DNA from: Styela clava
Taxonomy: Eukaryota > Chordata > Ascidiacea > Stolidobranchia > Styelidae
Length of the DNA stretch: 64,000 nt
Direction of reading: 5' to 3'
Assembly: GCF_964204865.1 (NCBI RefSeq)
Contig: NC_135260.1
Coordinates: 1,860,001-1,924,000, forward strand
A program made the position numbers and the translations under genes. Numbering within the stretch: the first letter of the stretch is position 1; every line of letters begins with the position of its first letter. The notes under the pieces were generated by a model. That model was not told where the DNA came from and searched no databases. It saw only the letters and a program-made list of their open reading frames with translations. Below, piece after piece: positions 44,232-56,023 of the stretch.

Positions 44232-46838
44232 TCAGTTGACGTCAAGCATATTGATGCCTCCATTTGAAATGTGGTGTAGCAATTTTTTTCTGGACACCAC
44301 CTCAATAGTTTCCGGAAACCAGAGGTACCTAAAAAGGTCGGATTGTAGCTGATGGATGAATGACAAAGGAATGATGTGAACTCTAGCACTGTAATTAATC
44401 AACGAGAGGGCCAGGGAGTTCAGAACAGTCATTCTACCCCTCCAGGACAGCATTCTTGGTTTAGTGCAGTTAAGGATTTGCCTGACATCTGCACACTTTT
44501 CCGTCCATGTAGTTTCAATAGATCCTCGACCGAAGTAAACTCCCAGAATTTTTATTTTATTTTTCCCAAATCTTTTGTATTGCGTTAAGTTTAATGAAGT
44601 TTCAGCTGGGTATGTAATGCACAAAATCTCAGTTTTATCCGGGTTCACCCTCTGTCCTGTTGCTTCTGAGTATCTCCATAATTCATTGAAAATGTGTTCC
44701 AGTGAAAAAGGGGAGCATGTTATAAAAGTGGCGTCGTCAGCATATTGTTCTAATTTTTCTTCCTTCCTCCCCAGCATAACTCCCTTGATACGTTTATTTG
44801 CGAGAACAAGCCTGGCCAGCGGTTCCGCATTCAACGTATAAAGGAGCATGCTGAGGGGGCATCCTTGTCGTATCCCACGCAGGATCCGGATTTCCTCGGT
44901 GAATGCACCATTAACATCAACGATGCTTACGATATTGGAGTATAGGCCTTTTATCAGATTGGTTGTTTTTTCGGTCACTCCCACCGTTTCCAGTAGCTTG
45001 AAAAGAAACTGGTGTTCAACCGTATCGAATGCCTTGAGTTGGTCGACTGTCATGATGCATGACGGAATATTTTTTTCGTGAGAGTAACGAATTACGCTAT
45101 CCAGGTTGTTATGAATATCCTGTATTGATCTTCCGGGTAAAGTCGATTTTTGAGTACTTGAGATTACCCCGTCCAAAGCGATTTTAAGGCGGTTGGACAG
45201 AATTTTTGTCATGATTTTGTAATCGACGTTAAGGTTCGCAATTGGACGCCAGTTTTTTAGCATCGTCCTTTCCCCTTTTTTATGACACAGAATAATCCTT
45301 GCGTAGCGCCAACTGTTCGGTATTTGTCCGGATATCAAGATATTATTCATCAATTGGGTGAACTGTAATTTTATTAAATGCCAAAAAGTGATGTAAAACT
45401 CTTTTGCTAGACCGTCAAAACCAGGTGATTTATAATTGTCCATTTGTTTGATAGTATTATAAATTTCCTCTTCAGTTATAGGTAGGTCCAGATTTTCGAA
45501 AACTTCATGTATGATTTTAGGTTCACTCATTAGGTCAACTAGGTGTCGCTGTTGTATTTCATCTGTGTTTGATTTCATTCCCCAGAGGTCGCTATAAAAT
45601 TCATGAGTTGTTTTTAAGATGGTTTCTTTGTCTGTTGTAGTTTCCCCATTGGGGAGGACAAGCTTTCGTAGAGTGCATTTGTTTTTTCTGTATCTGATTT
45701 TATCATAGAAGAAGCGGGATGGTTTTTCTTCCTCCTCAGTGGCTTCGATATGAGCTATTGTTTTGGTAAAAGCAACTTTTTGTTTCTGTATGGCCTGTAA
45801 TTTTGATTTTAATTCATAAATTTTATTGGTGTCCGAATCATTTCCGTTTCTAATCAGCTCCGCTAATTCTTGTTCAATTTGAAGTTTTTGGTCCCTTTTA
45901 TATTTTGCTTTATATATCGAGAAGTTGATTGTCTCACTTTTAATTTGGTGTTTAAAGTAGTCCCACCACTGTTGGGCTGTAACGAAGTGGCCCATGAAAT
46001 CAAGGCACTCTTCAAACTTATGGGTTATGATTTCAATATAAATATCGTCGGCGTAATGCGACACGTTGTTCCGCCATGCACCTTTTCCCCACCGAGGTTG
46101 TGTGTACTCCCCAATTTCAAGGAATGAGAATAGCATGTGGTCCGAAACGAGATTTGGATAATATTGAAATTTTTTGACTATTGGATCCAAGTTTCTTGAG
46201 TGATGGATTCGATCAATACGTCGAGATTGTTTATGGATTTTCATAGTAAACACTTTTTTATCCGGGTATCTATATCTAAATGGGTCGATAATATCATGTT
46301 CCGTAAGGAAGGCGTCAAAAATTTTTTCGGCTTTGGAGAGAGTAAATTCCTTTACAAAATAAGCATCCTTTTTGTCCAATATAGAGTTAAAATCACCGCA
46401 CATCACAAGATGCTGCATACATTGCAACTTTTCAGTCAATTTTTCCGATAAATCTCGAAAAAAGGTGGTTTGAGCACCTTGTCTTCCTGATGGGACATAA
46501 ACGTTCACGATGTTCAAAGGTGTTTCGTCGAGTTTTATACGTAGCAGATCAACCCTGTTTTCAGTTATGATTTCATAGTTGATAACAGTATTTTCAGTTT
46601 TTTCGTGAACTAGGATACCAGTACCCGATTTAAAGAATTTGATGTCCGACCTGTTATGAGATAGCGTATTGTGATATAATTTGTAATGGAGATTTTTGGA
46701 CCATGACTCTATTGGAACTATATTAATTTTGTGCATTTCCTGTATGAGTAAGATATCCGGTTTGTAGTTTTTGATAAGAGTTTCTATTTCTGCCCTGTGT
46801 ATACTAAATCCGTTTACGTTGATGGAGCACAACCGCAT
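44232..46838 (-). CDS. Tx1-like LINE ORF2, endonuclease and reverse transcriptase (frameshifted at 3' end)
   Basis: 868 residues from an ATG 9 bp after ORF1. The APE endonuclease has N7 (SINVNG), E34 (LIQEMHK), GDFN at 148-151, RRIDRIHH at 206-213 and SDH at 232-234. The RT has KSPGFDGL at 470-477, RPIANLNVDYKI at 531-542, VDQLKAFDTVEH at 598-609, RQGCPLSML at 657-665 and the catalytic YADD at 699-702. The enzyme makes the first nick at the target and primes cDNA synthesis from it. The frame ends early at a TGA at 44232-44234; coding similarity goes on in another phase just downstream, so a single-base loss is likely. RT and endonuclease are complete, but the C-terminal domain is cut off. Confidence 0.9.
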   Translation of the reverse strand: MRLCSINVNGFSIHRAEIETLIKNYKPDILLIQEMHKINIVPIESWSKNLHYKLYHNTLSHNRSDIKFFKSGTGILVHEKTENTVINYEIITENRVDLLRIKLDETPLNIVNVYVPSGRQGAQTTFFRDLSEKLTEKLQCMQHLVMCGDFNSILDKKDAYFVKEFTLSKAEKIFDAFLTEHDIIDPFRYRYPDKKVFTMKIHKQSRRIDRIHHSRNLDPIVKKFQYYPNLVSDHMLFSFLEIGEYTQPRWGKGAWRNNVSHYADDIYIEIITHKFEECLDFMGHFVTAQQWWDYFKHQIKSETINFSIYKAKYKRDQKLQIEQELAELIRNGNDSDTNKIYELKSKLQAIQKQKVAFTKTIAHIEATEEEEKPSRFFYDKIRYRKNKCTLRKLVLPNGETTTDKETILKTTHEFYSDLWGMKSNTDEIQQRHLVDLMSEPKIIHEVFENLDLPITEEEIYNTIKQMDNYKSPGFDGLAKEFYITFWHLIKLQFTQLMNNILISGQIPNSWRYARIILCHKKGERTMLKNWRPIANLNVDYKIMTKILSNRLKIALDGVISSTQKSTLPGRSIQDIHNNLDSVIRYSHEKNIPSCIMTVDQLKAFDTVEHQFLFKLLETVGVTEKTTNLIKGLYSNIVSIVDVNGAFTEEIRILRGIRQGCPLSMLLYTLNAEPLARLVLANKRIKGVMLGRKEEKLEQYADDATFITCSPFSLEHIFNELWRYSEATGQRVNPDKTEILCITYPAETSLNLTQYKRFGKNKIKILGVYFGRGSIETTWTEKCADVRQILNCTKPRMLSWRGRMTVLNSLALSLINYSARVHIIPLSFIHQLQSDLFRYLWFPETIEVVSRKKLLHHISNGGINMLDVN

Positions 46839-46847
46839 CTAGTAAGT

Positions 46848-48281
46848 TTATTTCTTTTCGGTGTTGACTGCTTTTTTAACCGGTTTGGTTTTTTTCCTTT
46901 CGCTGGAGTCGGGTTTTTCTGGACTGGTATTCATTCTTTTTTGTGATGGTGAATCCGGTCTCCCTCTCAGGTCGCTGTGACTCCTTGGTCGGTTTAGAGC
47001 AGCTACTGGGTTCGACGATTTTAACAGAGTCACATTCTTGTTGGCAATAGCCTTCTTCCGAGAAGTTTGCTGTGACCTTGGGGCAAATAAGTATGCCATT
47101 GGACCTCCGTCTTCAATTTCTCTGGCTTCGAAAACATTATCTGTGTTAGGCTGGGAAGGCGGCGTACATAAGAACGTCCTATCCTTTCCCCATTGTGTTG
47201 GAGGCACGTTTTGGGCAAGCTGAATTTCTGGTTCTTGCGAGTCCAAAGTGATTCCTTGGCTGTTATTTCTGGGCAAAGCTTCAATTATCGGTGATATTAT
47301 TTCTGTAATTTCAAATGGAACAGGTTTCCTGGGTTCAGATTTATCTTTATTTACTTCGGCGTCTTCGTTGTGTATTTGTACCTCTGTGACAATATTTTTA
47401 TGTTGGGTTGTTGGCGCTTTAACAGAACTGAAACCTCTTGGTTTGAAGGAGGTAGCTGTGTCCAGCCCTATCGAGACGTCATCATCAATTTTGTGGTAAA
47501 TTGTTTGATTAAATACCGCTGGAACTACAGACATAGATGTCAAAGCGTCTGTTCCAATTGGTTTTGACCTTCGATTCGTTCTTATCTCCTCTTCTATTGG
47601 TTGATTTGGTTTCCCACTGGTGCAATGTCTCTGTAGGTGACCTGGTTGTTTGCAGGCACGACATCGAACCTCGTTCACACAAGACGCCGTTGTGTGCCCA
47701 CTTTCAAAACAGTTGTTACAGCGTGGTACATAAAGTTCTTTTGGCAGGAACGTCCTGCACCTCATGCCATCGATGGTAACGAATGGAGGTAGTTTATCGA
47801 TCTTAAAATTCTTGATGATGAAAGCCGTGTGCCCATTGTGGACATCAGTACCTTTGTGCCAAAGTCGCACAGCCTTGGTTATTTCTCCACATCCGGTGCG
47901 TTTCATAGCTGCAATCGCTGCTTCCCGGGATGTCTCGTACGCGATTCCGCGGACGGAAATCCTGACTGGCGGTGGAGAAGGCAAGAAGAGGGTGATGGTG
48001 ACGTCTCCATAGACCAAACGGCCGTCAGTTTTGTCCAGGAGGGTCTCTCGGCGATTGTCCGTCCCGTCAACCAGGGGCTTGAAAGATAAAATCCATTTGT
48101 TTTGCGACGACTCCCACAAGCATCCTATATCTTTGGCGTATATTGCCGTTTGTGGTGACTTCCGAAATATTTCGTAGATTTGAGGGAACGTCAGCTCTTT
48201 GGAGGTTTCTACAAGTAGTGTCCTTTCCCTCGATGTTGGTTCGGGCGCCTGTCCTTTGGATAGAGCTGCAGCGTAAGCCAT
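46848..48281 (-). CDS. Tx1-like LINE ORF1, CCHC nucleic-acid binding protein
   Basis: A 477-residue ORF from an ATG at 48281. The N-terminal 180 residues resemble the gag-like domain of Tx1-group ORF1 proteins, with an RRM-like tract around VRISVRGIAYETSREAA. Two CCHC zinc knuckles are at residues 188-201 (CNNCFESGHTTASC) and 207-220 (CRACKQPGHLQRHC). The long tail is polar and ends in a Lys-rich stretch. It would coat the LINE RNA. The stop lies only 9 bp before the ORF2 ATG, which suggests translation of ORF2 by reinitiation or stop-start coupling. The frame is intact. Confidence 0.88.
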   Translation of the reverse strand: MAYAAALSKGQAPEPTSRERTLLVETSKELTFPQIYEIFRKSPQTAIYAKDIGCLWESSQNKWILSFKPLVDGTDNRRETLLDKTDGRLVYGDVTITLFLPSPPPVRISVRGIAYETSREAAIAAMKRTGCGEITKAVRLWHKGTDVHNGHTAFIIKNFKIDKLPPFVTIDGMRCRTFLPKELYVPRCNNCFESGHTTASCVNEVRCRACKQPGHLQRHCTSGKPNQPIEEEIRTNRRSKPIGTDALTSMSVVPAVFNQTIYHKIDDDVSIGLDTATSFKPRGFSSVKAPTTQHKNIVTEVQIHNEDAEVNKDKSEPRKPVPFEITEIISPIIEALPRNNSQGITLDSQEPEIQLAQNVPPTQWGKDRTFLCTPPSQPNTDNVFEAREIEDGGPMAYLFAPRSQQTSRKKAIANKNVTLLKSSNPVAALNRPRSHSDLRGRPDSPSQKRMNTSPEKPDSSERKKTKPVKKAVNTEKK

Positions 48282-48661
48282 CTTCAGGTCCGATAAATCC
48301 CAATGTATATGTCCAAGTGTTAGTAATCCAATGAGTTAATAGTCCAAGTAAATCAGATTCCAATCTTCAAGTTACTTAGGCTTTCGGCAGATAAACTGAA
48401 TTATTACGTCCTTAAAGCAGTTATACTTCTTCGGCCGAGGGCCTGGTGCTCGGGTCCGAAAACCGTTGCACTCTCCCTTGTCGAGAGGCCCCTTAAAAAA
48501 CGCGCAGAGAGGGGCCTCTCACGGAAAGCGAGCAGAGCGGGGCTTTTAACCCTAAACAAACTCTGTTTTGGTGAATCAAGGGGCGCCAGGACAAACCCTT
48601 GATAAAGCCAAGTGCTCCGTACCGCTTTTCAAAATTTTCAAAATTTTAAAAACAGTCACCT
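48282..48661 (-). other. Tx1-like LINE 5' untranslated region with inverted repeat
   Basis: GC-rich compared with the rest of the element. A perfect 10-bp inverted repeat, GAGAGGCCCC at 48483-48492 and GGGGCCTCTC at 48511-48520, has an 18-nt loop and could form a stable hairpin in the LINE RNA. The outer end is AT-rich (TCAAAATTTTCAAAATTTT). No promoter motif could be assigned. Confidence 0.6.
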
Positions 48662-48728
48662 CGCTTTGCTTCTCTCTCTCATTAGGCGTTGCCTAAATAT
48701 AAATGACCGAATATGTCTCGTCGATATC

Positions 48729-48838
48729 GCCTACGACCATACCACGTTGAATACACCCGATCTCGTAAGTTAAGCAACGTCGGGCTCGGTTAGTACTTGC
48801 ATGGGTGACCGGCTGGGAATACCGGATGCCGTAGGCTT
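48729..48838 (+). rRNA. 5S rRNA with 10-nt deletion, unit 18
   Basis: 110 nt with junction GATCTCGTAAGTT, shifted one base relative to units 7, 9, 11 and 14, plus G108A. It lies just downstream of the Tx1-like LINE. Probable pseudogene. Confidence 0.83.
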
Positions 48839-50036
48839 TTCGCTTTTATCAAAAATAAAAGGAATGCTATCTGAACAAAACATAATTTAAAATAAATATG
48901 TTATAAAATATTTCAGATTGTTGAGGACTGAATAATAACTAACAGGGGTGAAACGCAACTTTACGAATAATCACTGAGACCCGTCATCGATATTTCGAAT
49001 GCGTCTTAATAGGTATACTATATATGGCAGAATATTCGGTGCTACTATAGAGTGATACAGGATATGGGAAATCGAGATAAGACGGCTTAATTAATCACAT
49101 GACGGATCACGACCAATCGCCCGGTTATCAGTCAAGGCGAGTTATTTCATTTCGGAAGCATGTAATTAAAGGTAGCGGAAGCCGTAACTTACCTGCGGTA
49201 ACATGGACTACCTTACGACGACGAAGGGTCTAAAAACTATCCCTTAATGGAATTCGAACCAACGCAGAGTAATCAGAGGTGTGGTAACGAGCGTAAATCT
49301 AACACTTAGCACGATGCGCCACACGGTTGAGCATGGGTTTTACCATAGCTTGAAATCTACCTATATCTAGTATTACATAGTGCGATCTACGTCAATTCAG
49401 TACTTTAGCGCAGGTTCAAAGCCTTCATTTTGCATCCCTAGTAGATATCTCATTAAATTTAGTTAGACTGACTGACTATTAACGTTGATACATTTTTATT
49501 GAACCGGACTTAATCGAAAAATTAAACTCTCGCCAAGTTACGGCCGATCACCGAAGTGACACGCGCTTGTGAGAGTTTATATATAACTTTTGATACTGTG
49601 TGAGTGCACGTAACCTAGCTTTGAGCACATATAATAAAAACAAGCTTATAAGAAGGGCAACTTTCATATATACTGTCGAACTATCTGGGTTATATGTAAT
49701 ACAATGGGCATCCGCTTATCAAAAAAGCTTTGTCAATAACACGTCAGGCCTCAATAACAAACAAGCGAGTTATATCAGCGACTCGATGCTTGCGTTAAGC
49801 CATACACCAGAGATAAAATACCTATGAGGAAAAACATGCAATCAATAAATTAACGCATGTAACCAATAATAACAAAATTTGACACTGGTAGAAAATGTCG
49901 GCGGTAAGCCACTGAGCGAAACAGCGACTGCCTGAGTTTCATTGTTTGTGACTCTATAAACGAAATGGTTGCGCTTCGCTTCTCTCTCTTTAGGCGTTGC
50001 CTAAATATAAATACCCGAATATGTCTCGTCGATATC

Positions 50037-50146
50037 GCCTACGACCATACCACGTTGAATACACCCGATCTCGTAAGTTAAGCAACGTCGGGCTCGGTTA
50101 GTACTTGCATGGGTGACCGGCTGGGAATACCGGGTGCCGTAGGCTT
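50037..50146 (+). rRNA. 5S rRNA with 10-nt deletion, unit 19
   Basis: 110 nt with junction GATCTCGTAAGTT and no other change seen. Matches unit 22. Confidence 0.84.
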
Positions 50147-51343
50147 TTCGCTTTTATCACAAATAAAAGGAATGCTGTCTGAACAAAACATAATTTAAAA
50201 TAAATATGTTATAAAATATTTCAGATTGTCGAGGACTGAATAATAACTAACCGGGGCGAAACGCAACTTTACGAATAGTCACTGAAACCCGTCATCGATA
50301 TTTCGAATGCGTCTTAATAGGTATACTATATATGGCAGAATAATCGGTGCTACTATAGAGTGAGTTAGGATATGGGAAATCGAGATAAGACGGCTTAATT
50401 AATCACATGACGGATCACGGCCAATCGCCCGGTTATCAGTCAAGGCGAGTTATTTCATTTCGGAAGCATGGAATTAATGGTAGCGGAAGCCGTAACTTAC
50501 CTGCGGTAACATGGACTACCTTACGACGACGAAGGGTCTAAAAACTATCCCTTAATGGAATTCGAACCCACGCAGAGTAATCAGAGGTGTGGTAACGAGC
50601 GTAAATCTAACACTTAGCACGATGCGCCACACGGTTGAGCATGAGTTTTACCATAGCTTGAAATCTACCTATATCTAGTATTACATAGTGCGATCTACGT
50701 CAATTCAGTACTTTAGCGCAGGTTCAAAGCCTTCATTTTGCATCCCTAGTAGATATCTCATTAAATTTAGTTAGACTGACTGACTATTAACGTTGATACA
50801 TTTTTATTAAAACGGACTTAATCGAAAAATTAAACTCTCGCCAAGTTACGGCCGATCACCGAAGTGCCACGCGCTTGTGAGAGTTTATATATAACTTTTG
50901 ATACTGTGTGAGTGCACGTAACCTAGCTTTGAGCACATATAATAAAAACAAGCTTATAAGAAGGGCAACTTTCATATATACTGTCGAACTATCTGGGTTA
51001 TGTGCAATACAATGGGCATCCGCTTATCAAAAAGCTTTGTCAATAACACGTCAGACCTCAATAACAAACAAGCGAGTTATATCAGCGACTCGATGCTTGC
51101 GTTAAGCCATACACCAGAGATAAAATACCTATGAGGAAAAACATGCAATCAATAAATTAACGCATGTAACCAATAATAACAAAATTTGACACTGGTAGAA
51201 AATGTCGGCGGTAAGCCACTGAGCGAAACAGCGACTGCCTGAGTTTCATTGTTTGTGACTCTACAAACGAAACGGTTGCGCTTCGCTTCTCTCTCTTTAG
51301 GCGTTGCCTGAATATAAATACCCGAATATGTCTCGTCGATATC

Positions 51344-51463
51344 GCCTACGACCATACCACATTGAATACACCCGATCTCGTTCGATCTCGGAAGTTAAGC
51401 AACGTCGGGCTCGGTTAGTACTTGCATGGGTGACCGGCTGGGAATACCGGGTGCCGTAGGCTT
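51344..51463 (+). rRNA. 5S ribosomal RNA variant, unit 20
   Basis: 120 nt with G18A (CCACATTG). Same form as unit 23. Confidence 0.93.
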
Positions 51464-52662
51464 TTCGCTTTTATCAAAAATAAAAGGAATGCTGTCTGAA
51501 CAAAACATAATTTAAAATAAATATGTTATAAAATATTTCAGATTGTCGAGGACTGAATAATAACTAACAGGGGCGAAACGCAACTTTACGAATAGTCACT
51601 GAAACCCGTCATCGATATTTCGAATGCGTCTTAATAGGTATACTATATATGGCAGAATAATCGGTGCTACAATAGAGTGAGTTAGGATATGGGAAATCGA
51701 GATAAGACGGCTTAATTAATCACATGACGGATCACGGCCAATCGCCCGGTTATCAGTCAAGGCGAGTTATTTCATTTCGGAAGCATGGGATTAATGGTAG
51801 CGGAAGCCGTAACTTACCTGCGGTAACATGGACTACCTTACGACGACGAAGGGTCTAAAAACTATCCCTTAATGGAATTCGAACCCACGCAGAGTAATCA
51901 GAGGTGTGGTAACGAGCGTAAATCTAACACTTAGCACGATGCGCCACACGGTTGAGCATGAGTTTTACCATAGCTTGAAATCTACCTATATCTAGTATTA
52001 CATAGTGCGATCTACGTCAATTCAGTACTTTAGCGCAGGTTCAAAGCCTTCATTTTGCATCCCTAGTAGATATCTCGTTAAATTTAGTTAGACTGACTGA
52101 CTATTAACGTTGATACATTTTTATTAAACCGGACTTAATCGAAAAATTAAACTCTCGCCAAGTTACGGCCGATCACCGAAGTGCCACGCGCTTGTGAGAG
52201 TTTATATATAACTTTTGATACTGTGTGAGTGCACGTAACCTAGCTTTGAGCACATATAATAAAAACAAGCTTATAAGAAGGGCAACTTTCATATATACTG
52301 TCGAACTATCTGGGTTATGTGCAATACAATGGGCATCCGCTTATCAAAAAGCTTTGTCAATAACACGTCAGACCTCAATAACAAACAAGCGAGTTATATC
52401 AGCGACTCGATGCTTGCGTTAAGCCATACACCAGAGATAAAATACCTATGAGGAAAAACATGCAATCAATAAATTAACGCATGTAACCAATAATAACAAA
52501 ATTTGACACTGGTAGAAAATGTCGGCGGTAAGCCACTGAGCGAAACAGCGACTGCCTGAGTTTCATTGTTTGTGACTCTACAAACGAAACAGTTGCGCTT
52601 CGCTTCTCTCTCTCATTAGGCGTTGCCTAAATATAAATGACCGAATATGTCTCGTCGATATC

Positions 52663-52782
52663 GCCTACGACCATACCACGTTGAATACACCCGATCTCGT
52701 TCGATCTCGGAAGTTAAGCAACGTCGGGCTCGGTTAGTACTTGCATGGGTGACCGGCTGGGAATACCGGGTGCCGTAGGCTT
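52663..52782 (+). rRNA. 5S ribosomal RNA, unit 21
   Basis: 120 nt, identical to the reference, although its spacer belongs to the divergent right-hand subfamily. Confidence 0.95.
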
Positions 52783-53962
52783 TTCGCTTTTATCAAAAAT
52801 AAAAGGAATGCTATCTAAACAAAACATAATTTAAAATAAATATGTTATAAAATATTTCAGATTGTCGAGGACTGAATAATTACTAACAGGGGCGAAACGC
52901 AACTTTACGACATCGATATTTCGAATGCGTCTTAATAGGTATACTATATATGGCAGAATAATCGGTGCTACTATAGAGTGAGTTAGAATATGGGAAATCG
53001 AGATAAGACGGCTTAATTAATCATATGACGGATCACGGCCAATCGCCCAGTTATCAGTCAAGGCGAGTTATTTCATTTCGGAAGCATGGACTTAATGGTA
53101 GCGGAAGCCGTAACTTACCTGCGGTAACATGGACTACCTTACGACGACGAAGGGTCTAAAAACTATCCCTTAATGGAATTCGAACCCACGCAGAGTAATC
53201 AGAGGTGTGGTAACGAGCGTAAATCTAACATTTAGCACGATGCGCCACACGGTTGAGCATGAGTTTTACCATAGCTTGAAATCTACCTATATCTAGTATT
53301 ACATAGTGCGATCTACGTCAATTCAGTACTTTAGCGCAGGTTCAAAGCCTTCATTTTGCATCCCTAGTAGATATCTCATTAAATTTAGTTAGACTGACTG
53401 ACTATTAACGTTGATACATTTTTATTGAACCGGACTTAATCGAAAAATTAAACTCTCGCCAAGTTACGGCCGATCACCGAAGTGACACGCGCTTGTGAGA
53501 GTTTATATATAACTTTTGATACTGTGTGAGTGCACGTAACCTAGCTTTGAGCACATATAATAAAAACAAGCTTATAAGAAGGGCAACTTTCATATATACT
53601 GTCGAACTATCTGGGTTATATGTAATACAATGGGCATCCGCTTATCAAAAAAGCTTTGTCAATAACACGTCAGGCCTCAATAACAAACAAGCGAGTTATA
53701 TCAGCGACTCGATGCTTGCGTTAAGCCATACACCAGAGATAAAATACCTATGAGGAAAAACATGCAATCAATAAATTAACGCATGTAACCAATAATAACA
53801 AAATTTGACACTGGTAGAAAATGTCGGCGGTAAGCCACTGAGCGAAACAGCGACTGCCTGAGTTTCATTGTTTGTGACTCTATAAACGAAATGGTTGCGC
53901 TTCGCTTCTCTCTCTTTAGGCGTTGCCTAAATATAAATACCCGAATATGTCTCGTCGATATC

Positions 53963-54072
53963 GCCTACGACCATACCACGTTGAATACACCCGATCTCGT
54001 AAGTTAAGCAACGTCGGGCTCGGTTAGTACTTGCATGGGTGACCGGCTGGGAATACCGGGTGCCGTAGGCTT
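53963..54072 (+). rRNA. 5S rRNA with 10-nt deletion, unit 22
   Basis: 110 nt with junction GATCTCGTAAGTT, as in unit 19. Probable pseudogene. Confidence 0.84.
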
Positions 54073-55270
54073 TTCGCTTTTATCACAAATAAAAGGAATG
54101 CTGTCTGAACAAAACATAATTTAAAATAAATATGTTATAAAATATTTCAGATTGTCGAGGACTGAATAATAACTAACCGGGGCGAAACGCAACTTTACGA
54201 ATAGTCACTGAAACCCGTCATCGATATTTCGAATGCGTCTTAATAGGTATACTATATATGGCAGAATAATCGGTGCTACTATAGAGTGAGTTAGGATATG
54301 GGAAATCGAGATAAGACGGCTTAATTAATCACATGACGGATCACGGCCAATCGCCCGGTTATCAGTCAAGGCGAGTTATTTCATTTCGGAAGCATGGAAT
54401 TAATGGTAGCGGAAGCCGTAACTTACCTGCGGTAACATGGACTACCTTACGACGACGAAGGGTCTAAAAACTATCCCTTAATGGAATTCGAACCCACGCA
54501 GAGTAATCAGAGGTGTGGTAACGAGCGTAAATCTAACACTTAGCACGATGCGCCACACGGTTGAGCATGAGTTTTACCATAGCTTGAAATCTACCTATAT
54601 CTAGTATTACATAGTGCGATCTACGTCAATTCAGTACTTTAGCGCAGGTTCAAAGCCTTCATTTTGCATCCCTAGTAGATATCTCATTAAATTTAGTTAG
54701 ACTGACTGACTATTAACGTTGATACATTTTTATTAAACCGGACTTAATCGAAAAATTAAACTCTCGCCAAGTTACGGCCGATCACCGAAGTGCCACGCGC
54801 TTGTGAGAGTTTATATATAACTTTTGATACTGTGTGAGTGCACGTAACCTAGCTTTGAGCACATATAATAAAAACAAGCTTATAAGAAGGGCAACTTTCA
54901 TATATACTGTCGAACTATCTGGGTTATGTGCAATACAATGGGCATCCGCTTATCAAAAAGCTTTGTCAATAACACGTCAGACCTCAATAACAAACAAGGC
55001 GAGTTATATCAGCGACTCGATGCTTGCGTTAAGCCATACACCAGAGATAAAATACCTATGAGGAAAAACATGCAATCAATAAATTAACGCATGTAACCAA
55101 TAATAACAAAATTTGACACTGGTAGAAAATGTCGGCGGTAAGCCACTGAGCGAAACAGCGACTGCCTGAGTTTCATTGTTTGTGACTCTACAAACGAAAC
55201 GGTTGCGCTTCGCTTCTCTCTCTTTAGGCGTTGCCTGAATATAAATACCCGAATATGTCTCGTCGATATC

Positions 55271-55390
55271 GCCTACGACCATACCACATTGAATACACCC
55301 GATCTCGTTCGATCTCGGAAGTTAAGCAACGTCGGGCTCGGTTAGTACTTGCATGGGTGACCGGCTGGGAATACCGGGTGCCGTAGGCTT
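55271..55390 (+). rRNA. 5S ribosomal RNA variant, unit 23
   Basis: 120 nt with G18A, as in unit 20. Confidence 0.93.
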
Positions 55391-56023
55391 TTCGCTTTTA
55401 TCAAAAATAAAAGGAATGCTGTCTGAACAAAACATAATTTAAAATAAATATGTTATAAAATATTTCAGATTGTCGAGGACTGAATAATAACTAACAGGGG
55501 CGAAACGCAACTTTACGAATAGTCACTGAAACCCGTCATCGATATTTCGAATGCGTCTTAATAGGTATAGGCCTGCTATATATGGCAAAATAATCGGTGC
55601 TACTATGGAGTGAGTTAGGATATGAGAAATCGAGATAAGACGACTTAATTAATCATATGACGGATCACGGCCAATCGCCCAGTTATCAGTCAAGGCGAGT
55701 TATTTCATTTCGGAAGCATGGACTTAATGGTAGCGGAAGCCGTAACTTACCTGCGGTAACATGGACTACCTTACGACGACGAAGGGTCTAAAAACTATCC
55801 CTTAATGGAATTCGAACCCACGCAGAGTAATCAGAGGTGTGGTAACGAGCGTAAATCTAACATTTAGCACGATGCGCCACACGGTTGAGCATGAGTTTTA
55901 CCATAGCTTGAAATCTACCTATATCTAGTATTACATAGTGCGATCTACGTCAATTCAGTACTTTAGCGCAGGTTCAAACCCTTCATTTTGCATCCATAGT
56001 AGATATCTCATTAAATTTAGTTA

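Larger units (their letters stand above)
42940..48661 (-). mobile_element. Tx1/L1-like LINE in the 5S upstream spacer
   Basis: A minus-strand LINE of about 5.7 kb with a poly(A) tail, seen as T from 42940 to 42968, then AC and another T8. It is flanked by an imperfect 14-bp target duplication CGCTT(C/T)GCTTCTCT at 42926-42939 and 48662-48675. ORF1 and ORF2 are both present and the 5' UTR is about 380 bp, so it looks full length. It sits about 55 bp upstream of the 5S start of unit 18. The ORF1 zinc knuckles and the L1-like RT (NVDYKIMTKILSNRL) place it near the Tx1 group, in which several families are target specific. Confidence 0.9.
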
